A stretch of DNA of 64,000 nt, from contig CACZCK010000005.1 of assembly GCA_902779675.1 (NCBI GenBank), positions 45,841 to 109,840 of the forward strand. The letters run 5' to 3'. The translations under genes were made by a program, and so were the position numbers. This DNA is from an uncultured Coriobacteriaceae bacterium. GTDB lineage: Bacteria > Actinomycetota > Coriobacteriia > Coriobacteriales > Atopobiaceae. The notes under the pieces are model-generated. The model was not told where the DNA came from, did no database searches, and saw only the letters and a program-made list of their open reading frames with translations. Positions 1 to 7,894 of this stretch are shown piece after piece (the first letter of the stretch is position 1; every line of letters begins with the position of its first letter).

Positions 1-427
1 AGGCGGCAACGAGGAAGGATGCCGCGAGGCTCCAGCCGACGGCCTCCCACCCGGTAAAGTTGACCGAGTCGGTCACGACCACTGGTCCAGGCTTCACCTC
101 GGCCTCGAACATCATGCCCATGTCCCCGGCATTGACCAGTATCATGCCCGCACCTTGGTTGACGCCCTCGAGCTCGAGGACGGGGATATCGCCGTCGTAG
201 GTGACGTCGAGGACACGCACCATGCCCTCAGGCGTGACCGTGACGTCCTGCGCGGTGAGTTGCGATCCTGCCAAGTCGTCGAGTCGGTAGGACATGACGC
301 GCCCAACTGAGCGGATGTGGTGAATCGACACCAACAGACTCAGCACGACGGCAAGCGCCACGAGCAGGAACCTCCTACGGGGTACGGCGAGGTCGACACC
401 CCTCCCCGCCTTCGAGCGATCTGCCAT
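1..427 (-). CDS. Membrane protein of unknown function, 3' part outside window
   Basis: I translated the minus strand from an ATG at 427, which follows a good GAGGAGG ribosome binding site by a few bases. The frame stays open to the window edge (142 codons). A basic N-terminus is followed by one strongly hydrophobic segment (about residues 16-31), then an apparently extracytoplasmic beta-rich stretch. A second hydrophobic segment begins right at the edge (WSLAASFLVAA). The topology suggests a membrane-anchored protein with an external domain between two helices. I do not recognise the family. The call rests on start signal, codon pattern and hydrophobicity only. Confidence 0.6.
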   Translation of the reverse strand, partial: MADRSKAGRGVDLAVPRRRFLLVALAVVLSLLVSIHHIRSVGRVMSYRLDDLAGSQLTAQDVTVTPEGMVRVLDVTYDGDIPVLELEGVNQGAGMILVNAGDMGMMFEAEVKPGPVVVTDSVNFTGWEAVGWSLAASFLVAA

Positions 428-573
428 CGGCCCTCCTCACAACGCTTCGACCACAAACGCCACGCCATCGCCTGGCACCCATCCCATGATGCCATCGCAA
501 GCATCAGGCCATGCCCAGCGACTGGGGCTCACATTATACGCATTGTCGCACGCAGCCCTCGCGGCCGGGCTCC

Positions 574-1452
574 TCAGTACGCAAGCAGTGGTGCCCGCTT
601 GAGGTCGAGCAGGAACGTGAAGGGCTCGGATGCCTGCGTCTGGCCACACGCCTGCTCGATCTTCGCACATGCGGCAAACACCTCGGCAGCGACCTCGTCG
701 ATGCGCTGAGCCTGCTCGTCGCTCAGGTACTCGGCAAGCCGCCCACCCGCATAGCCGTCCGGAGCAACACCCAGGAACCGTGCGGCAAGGGCGGCGTCAT
801 AGCGCCCGATGGCGCAGAGTAGACCCACCACGTCGGCCGTGACCTCGTCCCACACGGGCAACACGTCGTCGGGCATGGTGCGACGACACACCACGTGAGC
901 ACATTCGTGGTGCAGGCGAATCTCGCGAGAGATGCACAGCCATCGCTCCTCGTCGTAGGGCGTCTGGTTGGCGGGCACGTTGCTGTACGGCCCCTCGGAG
1001 ATCACGACAATCTCGGCGCGGAAGGCTCCAGGCTGCCGGGCGAGCCGGGCGAACTCGTTGGGCCAGTCGTCGCCGCCCGCCGCCACATACGCCGCGTGTG
1101 CCGCGGCCACCTTTCCCCAGTCCGCTATGCCCCGGTACGTGATGGCACCCACCGTGCGAGCGATGGGCACCGGCTCGGCCCTGTGACCCACGATCTGCAG
1201 GAAGGTCTCGAAGTCGGAGCGATTGTGCATAAAGACCACCTCGACGGGACCTGCGGGGGTATCGACCTCGCGCAGCTCGTCCTCGGGGCTCGTGACAAAG
1301 TGACCAAGATCAGCGCCAGCCGGCGCGATACCCCGCCCGGCCGCGAGCCGATGAGCCGTCTGGGCGCCCTCTGCCGGCGCTACGTAGAGCTGCGGGAACC
1401 GCTTGGCCAAGACTGCCAGCGCCTCGCCTCCCCTGGCGATCACGTCATCCAT
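574..1452 (-). CDS. Putative zincin-like protein with HExxH motif
   Basis: The product is 292 aa with no signal peptide or membrane segment. The motif HHECAH near residue 181 is a canonical HExxH zinc site, and an acidic helix (DEVTAD) about 20 residues later could supply the third ligand. That suggests a metallopeptidase-like fold, although the family is unknown to me. I chose ATG 1452 because GGGGGAG lies six bases upstream; an in-frame ATG at 1467 overlaps that site and is less likely. The neighbours (truncated membrane gene, GNAT remnant) give no functional hint. Enzymatic activity is inference from one motif. Confidence 0.65.
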   Translation of the reverse strand: MDDVIARGGEALAVLAKRFPQLYVAPAEGAQTAHRLAAGRGIAPAGADLGHFVTSPEDELREVDTPAGPVEVVFMHNRSDFETFLQIVGHRAEPVPIARTVGAITYRGIADWGKVAAAHAAYVAAGGDDWPNEFARLARQPGAFRAEIVVISEGPYSNVPANQTPYDEERWLCISREIRLHHECAHVVCRRTMPDDVLPVWDEVTADVVGLLCAIGRYDAALAARFLGVAPDGYAGGRLAEYLSDEQAQRIDEVAAEVFAACAKIEQACGQTQASEPFTFLLDLKRAPLLAY

Positions 1453-1511
1453 CGTCAACTCCCCCATCCCACACGCCCCACAAGGACGCTGGCCGTACCC
1501 GATGCCGAGCC

Positions 1512-1760
1512 TCAGCAGAACCACTTGTCGGCGATTGTGGGCTGGTCGTAGCCCCAGTCTTCGTCGACTGCCAGCGCGGTGCGGATGAATCCGTTCTTCT
1601 CCAGCACGCGAGCCGAGGCAACGTTCTCCTCCATGGTACTCGCCGTGATGATCTGGGTGTCGGTCTGTCCGTAGAGGTAGCCGACCATGGGGGCGACCGC
1701 CCGCGAGGCGACGCCTCGCCCCCAGCAGCATCTCCGCAACCGGTACCCGACGCTAATCTT
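1512..1760 (-). pseudogene. C-terminal remnant of a GNAT acetyltransferase
   Basis: The minus-strand frame ending at 1512 encodes the acetyl-CoA-binding half of a GNAT enzyme. It contains GYRLRRCCWGRGVASRAV (motif A, of R/QxxGxG/A type), then NVASARVLEKNGF, the usual C-terminal motif of RimJ/RimL-like enzymes. The N-terminal half of the fold is missing. Homology-like sequence stops at about 1760, exactly where a plus-strand GTG-initiated gene begins, and no start codon with a ribosome binding site is visible in the expected place. It is probably a decayed or truncated gene left by a deletion. The family assignment is good; exact limits are approximate. Confidence 0.6.
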
Positions 1761-2054
1761 GTGCACGTCATCGCGTGCGACATCAAGCCCGGCCTCGACC
1801 TCGACCGCGTGGGCGCCGACATCGAGCGCCTCGCCGACGAGGTGCTCGACGAGCGCGGCTGGCGCGCCGACGAGCATGCCGAGGTGCGCTTTATCGGGTC
1901 CACCGCCAATGGCGTGCAGGCCTCGATCCGCGTCTATCTGACCGACATCGCCTACACCACCCGCGCCATGGACGCCGTCATGCGCGCCATCGGCAAGCGT
2001 GGCTACCTGGCCGACTGGACCAACGAGGCCCCGGCCCAGGAGGCGTGGCGCTAG
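1761..2054 (+). CDS. Hypothetical 97-aa protein
   Basis: This small acidic cytoplasmic protein starts at GTG 1761. It has the balanced composition and GC-rich third positions of a real gene, and the opposing frames look like shadows. No Shine-Dalgarno sequence is visible before the GTG. A TAATCT hexamer just upstream could be a -10 element, which would make the transcript leaderless or nearly so; this is speculative. The GTG abuts the end of a GNAT remnant on the other strand, so the start region was probably shaped by a rearrangement. Product family not recognised. Confidence 0.55.
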   Translation: MHVIACDIKPGLDLDRVGADIERLADEVLDERGWRADEHAEVRFIGSTANGVQASIRVYLTDIAYTTRAMDAVMRAIGKRGYLADWTNEAPAQEAWR

Positions 2055-2075
2055 GGAGCCGCGAGAGCGCAGGCC

Positions 2076-2783
2076 CTACAGGCGCGTCACCATAGCGATG
2101 ACCGCGCTGGCGCACTCGCGGGCGGCCTCCGCCTGAAACTGCTCGAAGGTCATGTCGTCGCTATCGTCGGAGATGGCGCGGATGATGACGTAGGGCGTCT
2201 GGTTGAGGTGACACACCTGCGCGATGGCGCCGCCCTCCATCTCGGCACAGAGGCCGCCAAAGGTCTGGGTGATGGCCTCGCACTGCGCACGGGTGGCCAC
2301 AAACTGGTCGCCGCTGCAGACGCGGCCCTCGAGCACCTTGGACTGGGGAGCCGCCTCCTTCACGGCCGCCACGGCGTTTGCACGCAGGCCCTCGTCGGCA
2401 GGAAAGGCATAGAGCCCCGTATAGGGAATCTCGCCGCGCGCAAAGCCGATGGGACTCACGTCGAAGTCGTGCTGCACGGCATCGACCGACACCACAAAGT
2501 CGTTGATGGAGAGCTCGGCGCAGAGGCTTCCGGCCACACCGGTGTTGACCACGCGTCCCACGCCAAAGGCGTTGATGAGGGTCTGCGCGCAGATGCCGGC
2601 GTTGACCTTGCCCATACCACACTGCACGACCACCACCGGGTTGCCGGCAATGACACCGGAGGCAAACTCCATGCCCGAGACCGTGGCGACCGTCACGTCG
2701 TCCATCGCGTCGCGGATAGCTGCAATCTCGCTTTCCATGGCACCGATGATGCCCGTAACCACCAGATTGTCCTTTTGTGGCAT
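2076..2783 (-). CDS. mtnN: 5'-methylthioadenosine/S-adenosylhomocysteine nucleosidase
   Basis: The product is 235 aa, the usual length for MTA/SAH nucleosidase (Pfs). It cleaves adenine from methylthioadenosine and S-adenosylhomocysteine, in methionine salvage and the activated methyl cycle. Visible features are the N-terminal IIGAMESEI strand with its catalytic glutamate region, the nucleoside-phosphorylase glycine motif NTGVAGSL, the substrate-binding EMEGGAIAQV segment, and the AISDDSDD motif holding the catalytic aspartate. ATG 2783 gives MPQKDNLVV, a natural short lead into the first strand; its ribosome binding site (GGTGGGCGG) is only fair. It appears to be a stand-alone gene. Confidence 0.93.
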   Translation of the reverse strand: MPQKDNLVVTGIIGAMESEIAAIRDAMDDVTVATVSGMEFASGVIAGNPVVVVQCGMGKVNAGICAQTLINAFGVGRVVNTGVAGSLCAELSINDFVVSVDAVQHDFDVSPIGFARGEIPYTGLYAFPADEGLRANAVAAVKEAAPQSKVLEGRVCSGDQFVATRAQCEAITQTFGGLCAEMEGGAIAQVCHLNQTPYVIIRAISDDSDDMTFEQFQAEAARECASAVIAMVTRL

Positions 2784-2960
2784 CGATCCGCCCACCTGCC
2801 AAGAAGCCGTGTCCACAGCAATCGTCCCCTCTCTCTGCCCACCCTGCCATTGTATGCGTCCGCTTTGCCCGACCAGGCGTAAAAAACAAGGCAAAGAGCG
2901 GGACGCAAGCATCGCCGAACGCGTATAACAGAACGTAGGGTTACTGCGAGAGGGGGCGCC

Positions 2961-3392
2961 ATGAAGTTCAAGTACGTACGCATCCAAGGGCGCGAGCTGG
3001 CCGCCAACACCGGCCAGGGCGCAGGCGTCTTCAGCATGTGCTGGAAGCTCATCCAGCAGGACGTGATGGACGAGGAGGACGAGGCGCTCTTCAAGGAGAT
3101 CGACTCCTGGTTTGCCGAGGTGCTGCCCTTCCCCGAGCCCTGCATGAACAAGGAGCGCGTGATCTGCTTCTTCAAGTGCGAGAACACCGAAGAGATGATG
3201 CGCATGATCACGCCCGCCATGTGGCTGCTCGAGCGCTACCATCATCCGTTCTACGTCATATACACCAACGACCCCGGCGAGATCGTCTACGAGGACGACT
3301 ACCAGGTGGTGGTCAAGGTCCCCGACGAGATGCAGACGGTGGAGTTCCACCACCAGTGGGCCGAACCCGACGGGTCCATCCACGAGGGGTAG
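2961..3392 (+). CDS. Hypothetical 143-aa protein
   Basis: The start ATG 2961 follows GAGAGGGGG at good spacing. The product is an acidic soluble protein with several aromatic and methionine residues, no signal peptide and no recognisable catalytic motif. It lies 31 bp upstream of the free STAS gene in the same direction and may be co-transcribed with it and vanX. I do not recognise the family. Confidence 0.7.
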   Translation: MKFKYVRIQGRELAANTGQGAGVFSMCWKLIQQDVMDEEDEALFKEIDSWFAEVLPFPEPCMNKERVICFFKCENTEEMMRMITPAMWLLERYHHPFYVIYTNDPGEIVYEDDYQVVVKVPDEMQTVEFHHQWAEPDGSIHEG

Positions 3393-3423
3393 CGACGCGA
3401 CGTCGCATTGAAGGGAGGCCACG

Positions 3424-3720
3424 ATGGCCCATGCATTCGAACGCAACGGCGACAGCCTGACGGTACGCGTACAGGGACGCCTCGACATCAAGACCTCGCC
3501 CGAGCTGGAGGCCGACCTCGAGCCGCAGCTCGAGGGCATCAGCACGCTCACAATCGACCTCGCGCAGGTCAACTACGTGTCGAGCATGGGCCTGAGGCTG
3601 CTGCTCGCCCAGCAGAAGCGCATGTCCAAGCAGGGCAGCATGATCGTCACCAACGTTGCCGACAACGTCATGGAGCTCTTCGAGGAGACGGGCTTCGCCG
3701 ACATCCTGACCATCGCCTAG
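3424..3720 (+). CDS. STAS-domain anti-sigma factor antagonist
   Basis: This 98-aa single-domain STAS protein is of the SpoIIAA/RsbV type. The phosphorylation motif YVSSMGLRLLL is intact, with Ser53/Ser54 as candidate acceptors. The C-terminal helix EETGFADILTI is typical. Such proteins bind an HATPase-type anti-sigma kinase when unphosphorylated and are reset by SpoIIE-type phosphatases, both of which lie a few kb away. ATG 3424 follows AGGGAGGCC. A vanX-type gene begins 15 bp after its stop, so the two are likely one transcript. The partner is inferred from location. Confidence 0.9.
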   Translation: MAHAFERNGDSLTVRVQGRLDIKTSPELEADLEPQLEGISTLTIDLAQVNYVSSMGLRLLLAQQKRMSKQGSMIVTNVADNVMELFEETGFADILTIA

Positions 3721-3735
3721 ACGAGAGGGCCCATC

Positions 3736-4386
3736 ATGCGCCGACCCGACCCCGAGAAGGACGCCTCGGATTTCGTGCTGCTGGCCGACTACGTTCCCAG
3801 CATCATCCAGGAGATCCGCTACCACTCCACCTACAACTTCATCGGCGACCGCATCGACGGCTACGAGGACCCCGTGGCCCTCTGCACCCGCGAGTGTGCC
3901 CGCGCGCTCAAGGGCGTGGCCGGCGAGCTCTTTGTGCAGGGGTATCGCCTCAAGATTTTCGACGCATACCGTCCCACCACCGCCGTCAAGCACTTTGTGC
4001 TCTGGGGCATCGAGGACGCCGATCAGCGCATGAAGCCCTACTTCTACCCCGACATCGACAAGACCGACACCTTCAAGCTGGGCTACATCGCCTCGCGCTC
4101 CAGCCACAGCCGCGGGTCGACCGTCGACCTCACGCTGCTCGACATGGCGACGGGCCGCGAGGTGGACATGGGCAGCCCCTTCGACCTGTTTGGCGAGGTG
4201 TCGCACCCCGACTACACCGACATCACCAAGGAGCAGTACAACGCCCGCATGCTGCTGCGCAACGCCATGATTCGCGGGGGCTTCGAGCCCTACGAGTGCG
4301 AGTGGTGGCACTTCACGATGGCCGACGAGCCCTACCCCGACACGTACTTCTCATTCCCCGTCGCCGTGGAGAGCGTGCGGGCGTAG
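3736..4386 (+). CDS. vanX: D-alanyl-D-alanine dipeptidase, VanX/DdpX type
   Basis: The product is 216 aa, close to the usual size of M15D dipeptidases, which hydrolyse free D-Ala-D-Ala. All expected zinc and catalytic elements are present: DAYRP with Arg79, SSHSRGSTVDLTL giving His124 and Asp131, and EWWHF giving the catalytic Glu189 and ligand His192. There is no signal peptide, so it should act in the cytoplasm. No vanH or vanA-type ligase is adjacent, so a peptidoglycan turnover role is more likely than glycopeptide resistance. It sits between a STAS gene and a Nif11 precursor gene in one apparent transcription unit, an unusual context. Confidence 0.88.
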   Translation: MRRPDPEKDASDFVLLADYVPSIIQEIRYHSTYNFIGDRIDGYEDPVALCTRECARALKGVAGELFVQGYRLKIFDAYRPTTAVKHFVLWGIEDADQRMKPYFYPDIDKTDTFKLGYIASRSSHSRGSTVDLTLLDMATGREVDMGSPFDLFGEVSHPDYTDITKEQYNARMLLRNAMIRGGFEPYECEWWHFTMADEPYPDTYFSFPVAVESVRA

Positions 4387-4420
4387 AAGACTGACATCGT
4401 TACAACGGAGGGGATCGACT

Positions 4421-4627
4421 ATGAACTTCGCAGACCTGACCCCCGAGCAGCAGGAGAAGGCACGCGCGTGCAAGACCCCCGAGGACGTCCTGGCACTCGC
4501 CAAGGCAGAGGGCTATGCGCTCTCTGACGAGGAGCTGGACGCCATTTCGGGCGGCATCGAGTGGGGAGACATCGTAGACGGGATCGCAGACTGCACCGCG
4601 CTCGGCTATAGCCCACCTGGCACATGA
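4421..4627 (+). CDS. Nif11-like leader peptide, RiPP/bacteriocin precursor 1
   Basis: This 68-aa protein has the Nif11-type leader architecture: an N-terminal helix (FADLTPEQQEKARAC), the KTPEDVLALAKAEGYALSDE segment, and a double-glycine end (LDAISGG, Gly44-Gly45). Cleavage after GG would release a 23-residue acidic core (residues 46-68) containing a single cysteine (Cys58). The start follows GGAGGGG. It is 34 bp behind vanX and convergent with the SpoIIE phosphatase gene, separated by a hairpin. The C39 exporter at 13.2-15.4 kb is the expected processing transporter. Whether the core is modified is unknown; one cysteine does not suit a lanthionine-rich product. Confidence 0.85.
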   Translation: MNFADLTPEQQEKARACKTPEDVLALAKAEGYALSDEELDAISGGIEWGDIVDGIADCTALGYSPPGT

Positions 4628-4629
4628 CT

Positions 4630-4656
4630 GCGCGAAGGGGGTGACCCTTTCGCGCG
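4630..4656. terminator. Bidirectional hairpin terminator
   Basis: The arms GCGCGAAGGG and CCCTTTCGCGC pair with one bulge around a short GGTGA loop. The hairpin sits between the converging precursor gene (ends 4627) and the phosphatase gene (ends 4671), where a shared terminator is expected. Confidence 0.65.
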
Positions 4657-4670
4657 GTAGATAGAGCTGG

Positions 4671-7184
4671 CTACCAGGCCTTCTTGAAGGCGATCACGTT
4701 GGCGTCGTCGTCGCGCACGTAGCTCACGTCGTCGGTCAGGCGCTTGACCATGAGGATGCCCAGGCCACCGATGGGAGCCTCCGCTGCCGACGTGGGCACC
4801 TTTGGGTCGTCGTGCGCAAGCGGGTCGAAGGGCACGCCCCAGTCGGTGACGCTCACGGTGAGCGAGTTGGGGTCGGCGTAGTACACGTACTCGACGCGCA
4901 CCTTGCCTGGCTCGCCGACATCCTGGTAGGCATAGCTGCACACGTTGACGAAGATCTCCTCCAGCGCGATGTCGATCTGGTGCTGCACGCCGATGGGGCA
5001 GTAGCGGTCGGCAAGCTCCGCATGCAACAGGTCGTAGACATCATCCAGATGGTCGAGGGTCGCTGGCACGGTGAGCGAGCCTGTCGCTTGCGGTGCAACG
5101 CCAAACTCCAGTGCCATCATCGTGATGTCGTCGGACTGCTCGGCCCCCGTGGCCCACCGGGAGAGGTCGGTACCCAGGGCGTCCACGAGGGCTCTTGGGT
5201 GCAGGTTCGCATGCTTGGAGAGGAAGGCCTCGAGACGATCCTCGCCATACTGCTCCTCGGTCGCCGAGAACGCCTCGTTGACGCCGTCGGTGTACAGGAA
5301 CAGCTCGTCACCAGCTTTGAGCGTCAGCGTGGCCTCGCGGTACTTGGCCGTATCGAAGGCGCCCATAAAGAGACCATTGCGCTTGCGCAGCCACTGCCAG
5401 GCACCGTCATGACGCAGCAGTGGCGGGTTGTGCCCAGCGTTGACGTAAGTAAGCTCGCCAGTCTGGTAGTCGAGGAGCGCCGCCCAGACCGTCACGAACA
5501 TGCCCGCCTCGTTGCCTTGACACAGATGCCAGTTGGCGGTCTGCAGGGCCTCGGACAGGCTCATGCCCGCTGCCACGTTGTTGGCGATCTGGGTCTTGGC
5601 GGCCATCATGAACAGCGAAGCCGGGATGCCCTTGCCCGAGACGTCGGCCACCAAAAAGCACAGGGTATGCTCCCCCACCAGGAAGAAGTCGTAGAAGTCG
5701 CCACCCACCTCGCGCGCGGGCGTCATCGACGCGTAGACGTCGAAGGCCGAGATCTCGGGGAAGGGCGGGAAGGTGCGTGGCAGCGCCCCCTCCTGGATGG
5801 CCTTGGCCGTGGCCAGATCGCGGTCGATGCGGGCCGCCTCGGCGGCGATGGCGTCAGAAAGCGACTCGACCGTGGCGTTGATGCCGTCAGAGAGCGCATC
5901 GAACTCCTCGCTGTCGCGCACGTCGACACGCTGCTCGAGGTCTCCCGCCGTGATGAGCGCCAGCGTGAGGTTGGTCAGCTCGACGTCTGCCACGACGGAG
6001 CGGCGCACGAGCAGGTAGACGCCAGCAAAGAGGGCAGCCAGCACCAGCTCCTCCATGAAGGTGGCCAAGAGTACGGCAACCTGGCCGGCGAGCTCGGCCT
6101 CGGATACGGGCAGCAACGCCACGATGCGCAGGCTGCTGGCGCGGTCCCAGAGCAAGAAGTACTCGTTCTCGACGAGTTCTACGCGGCCGAGCTTTCCCTC
6201 GGGCACCGATGACACGGCCGCCCACAGGCGCTGTGAGTCATCGCTCGCCAGCCGGGCGTCCGTACGCGTGGCCAAGAGGCTCCCCTCGCCCGTGAGTATG
6301 GCGACCATCCCCTCGTAGCCCACGTGTCGCGCCCCGACGGCAAGCCTGGCCCTGTCTGGCAGCTCGTCGGCAAAGCGCACCGCCTGCCGCAGGTCGGCTG
6401 CCGTGTCGGATGCCGCAAGCGACAGCGTGCTGGTCGCCTGGGAGCGGGAGATGGAGCGTTGGAGGGACGCAGTGAAGGCGATGGTGACGGCGAGACAGGC
6501 GCTGACGACCCCAAGGAGCCCGTTCTGGATCTTGCGTGTCACCGGCGGCTTGTCGCTGCCGATGGCAAACCCGTGGCCAAGGGCTCGCGCCATGGCGAAC
6601 GAGGCGAGCGCCACGGCAATCGCGTTGCAGACGATCATGGGCATGGAACAGGCACGCACCACGCGGAAGGCGCGCACGGGCTCTGCCATGTTGGTGAGGA
6701 AGACGAGCAGCAGGTGCAGGACCTCTGCCGTCACGCCTACGACACCTGCCTGCTGCAGTTGCGGACGCCTCCCCTCGAAGAGGTACCTCCGGGCGGCGGC
6801 GGCATAGAACCCCGAGCAGGCCGTGGCGATGCTGCAGGCCGTGCGCGTGAACATGCCGCGCCCCCAGAGCGCTGCGAGCCAACGCTCCACGCCACCGATG
6901 AGACCAGCTATGATGCCTGCCGGGCCGCCAAAGAGGAGGCCCGCAGCAACGGGAGCGGCATCACGCACGTTCATGACCGCGTCGGGGGTCTGGATGCCGA
7001 ACTCCGTGCCGAATACGGCAATCAGACCAAACACGACACCATACAGCAGCTGCTTGTGCCAGTAGCCGACCTTTCCGAGATCCGTGCGCTGCTCGAACGT
7101 GCAGAGCGACCACACCGCAAGCGCAGGCAGGACCGTCGCAACGGAAAACTGGAAGATGATGCCAAGTGAGCCTTGTATCTCCAT
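4671..7184 (-). CDS. Membrane SpoIIE-type phosphatase with 5TM sensor and C-terminal HATPase
   Basis: The product is 837 aa. Residues about 1-190 form a multi-helix membrane domain resembling the 5TMR-LYT sensor of LytS-type proteins (GPAGIIAGLIGGVERWLAAL). Two further helices flank an extracytoplasmic region, and a HAMP-like linker follows. The PP2C/SpoIIE phosphatase domain runs from about 460 to 695, with metal ligands in VGGDFYDFF (near 495), ADVSGKGIPASL and SDDITMM (near 682). A GHKL/HATPase domain follows: N-box EEIFVNVCSYAY near 741, TDWGVPFDP, and GGLGILMVKR near 805. The protein joins phosphatase and RsbW-like kinase activities, so it could both reset and phosphorylate STAS partners. 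The start at 7184 follows GAGAGGG. A TATTAT hexamer at 7289-7294 may be its -10 box. Confidence 0.9.
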   Translation of the reverse strand: MEIQGSLGIIFQFSVATVLPALAVWSLCTFEQRTDLGKVGYWHKQLLYGVVFGLIAVFGTEFGIQTPDAVMNVRDAAPVAAGLLFGGPAGIIAGLIGGVERWLAALWGRGMFTRTACSIATACSGFYAAAARRYLFEGRRPQLQQAGVVGVTAEVLHLLLVFLTNMAEPVRAFRVVRACSMPMIVCNAIAVALASFAMARALGHGFAIGSDKPPVTRKIQNGLLGVVSACLAVTIAFTASLQRSISRSQATSTLSLAASDTAADLRQAVRFADELPDRARLAVGARHVGYEGMVAILTGEGSLLATRTDARLASDDSQRLWAAVSSVPEGKLGRVELVENEYFLLWDRASSLRIVALLPVSEAELAGQVAVLLATFMEELVLAALFAGVYLLVRRSVVADVELTNLTLALITAGDLEQRVDVRDSEEFDALSDGINATVESLSDAIAAEAARIDRDLATAKAIQEGALPRTFPPFPEISAFDVYASMTPAREVGGDFYDFFLVGEHTLCFLVADVSGKGIPASLFMMAAKTQIANNVAAGMSLSEALQTANWHLCQGNEAGMFVTVWAALLDYQTGELTYVNAGHNPPLLRHDGAWQWLRKRNGLFMGAFDTAKYREATLTLKAGDELFLYTDGVNEAFSATEEQYGEDRLEAFLSKHANLHPRALVDALGTDLSRWATGAEQSDDITMMALEFGVAPQATGSLTVPATLDHLDDVYDLLHAELADRYCPIGVQHQIDIALEEIFVNVCSYAYQDVGEPGKVRVEYVYYADPNSLTVSVTDWGVPFDPLAHDDPKVPTSAAEAPIGGLGILMVKRLTDDVSYVRDDDANVIAFKKAW

Positions 7185-7362
7185 TGGTCCCTCTCGTATA
7201 TGCCCAGCGCGTGAGAAGCCAGACCGCATCGGTCCCGCACGCACTTGAAGCCTCCGGTGCTCTATGCGCAAACGCGCCGCGTCACCCCATAATAGAGCGG
7301 GCAGAAGGCTATCGCATCCCGTCCGCCCAGCGTTTCCGCAGGTGTACGATTTGCCCGTACGG

Positions 7363-7836
7363 CTACTCTCCGTCGGTGACGGTGCTCGGGTCGATGCCCA
7401 CCTCTTCGAGCGTCTCGGCCAAGGACTCGTCCTGCGCGGCAAGGTCGCTGGTGGACTCGGAGAAGACCGTCATCCACCCGGTGGCCCCGTTGCCGCTCAC
7501 CTCGACGTCGTAGGTGCCGGGAGCGGCCTCGATGGTAAAGAGGATGCGACCTTCGGCGTCGTCGTCATAGACCGCCGTGCCATTGTCGTGCTCGGTGATG
7601 GTGAGGTGGAAGCTGCCCTTGTCGAGACAGGGGCTGATGACGATCACGTCTCCCTCCGCCACCGTAATGGCGCCCTCCGAGACGGCGGTGTCCTTGCTAC
7701 CTGCATTCTCGGCCGTCACCTTGACGCCAGAGGCGTCCTCGAGCAGGTCGATTCCCAGCGAATGGGCTCCGCACGCTGCCAGCACGACACTCAGCGCAAG
7801 AGCGGCCAACGCCTTCGTGATCTTGGCTACCTTCAT
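7363..7836 (-). CDS. Secreted lipoprotein, function unknown
   Basis: The product is 157 aa with a clear lipoprotein signal: a basic start, a hydrophobic stretch, and lipobox LAAC ending the signal at about residue 23. The mature part looks beta-rich and acidic and holds no catalytic motif I know. ATG 7836 is preferred over the in-frame GTG at 7842 because AGGAGAGG then lies nine bases upstream. It is sandwiched in the same direction between two paralogous membrane phosphatase genes, so it may be a surface ligand-binding partner for one of their sensor domains. That role is inference. Confidence 0.8.
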   Translation of the reverse strand: MKVAKITKALAALALSVVLAACGAHSLGIDLLEDASGVKVTAENAGSKDTAVSEGAITVAEGDVIVISPCLDKGSFHLTITEHDNGTAVYDDDAEGRILFTIEAAPGTYDVEVSGNGATGWMTVFSESTSDLAAQDESLAETLEEVGIDPSTVTDGE

Positions 7837-7894
7837 GTTCACTCACCTCTCCTCGATGGCGGCACCCTCTGGTGGCCGCCCCTCTTCGGCTTTC

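Noticed and set aside
3736..4386. VanX as evidence of glycopeptide resistance
   Set aside because: No vanH, D-Ala-D-Lac ligase or VanRS genes are present in the window; a single dipeptidase does not indicate resistance.
4812..6212. 466-codon open frame opposite the phosphatase gene
   Set aside because: The minus strand encodes clear SpoIIE and HATPase motifs across the same bases; the plus-strand product is His/Arg/Gly-rich shadow sequence.
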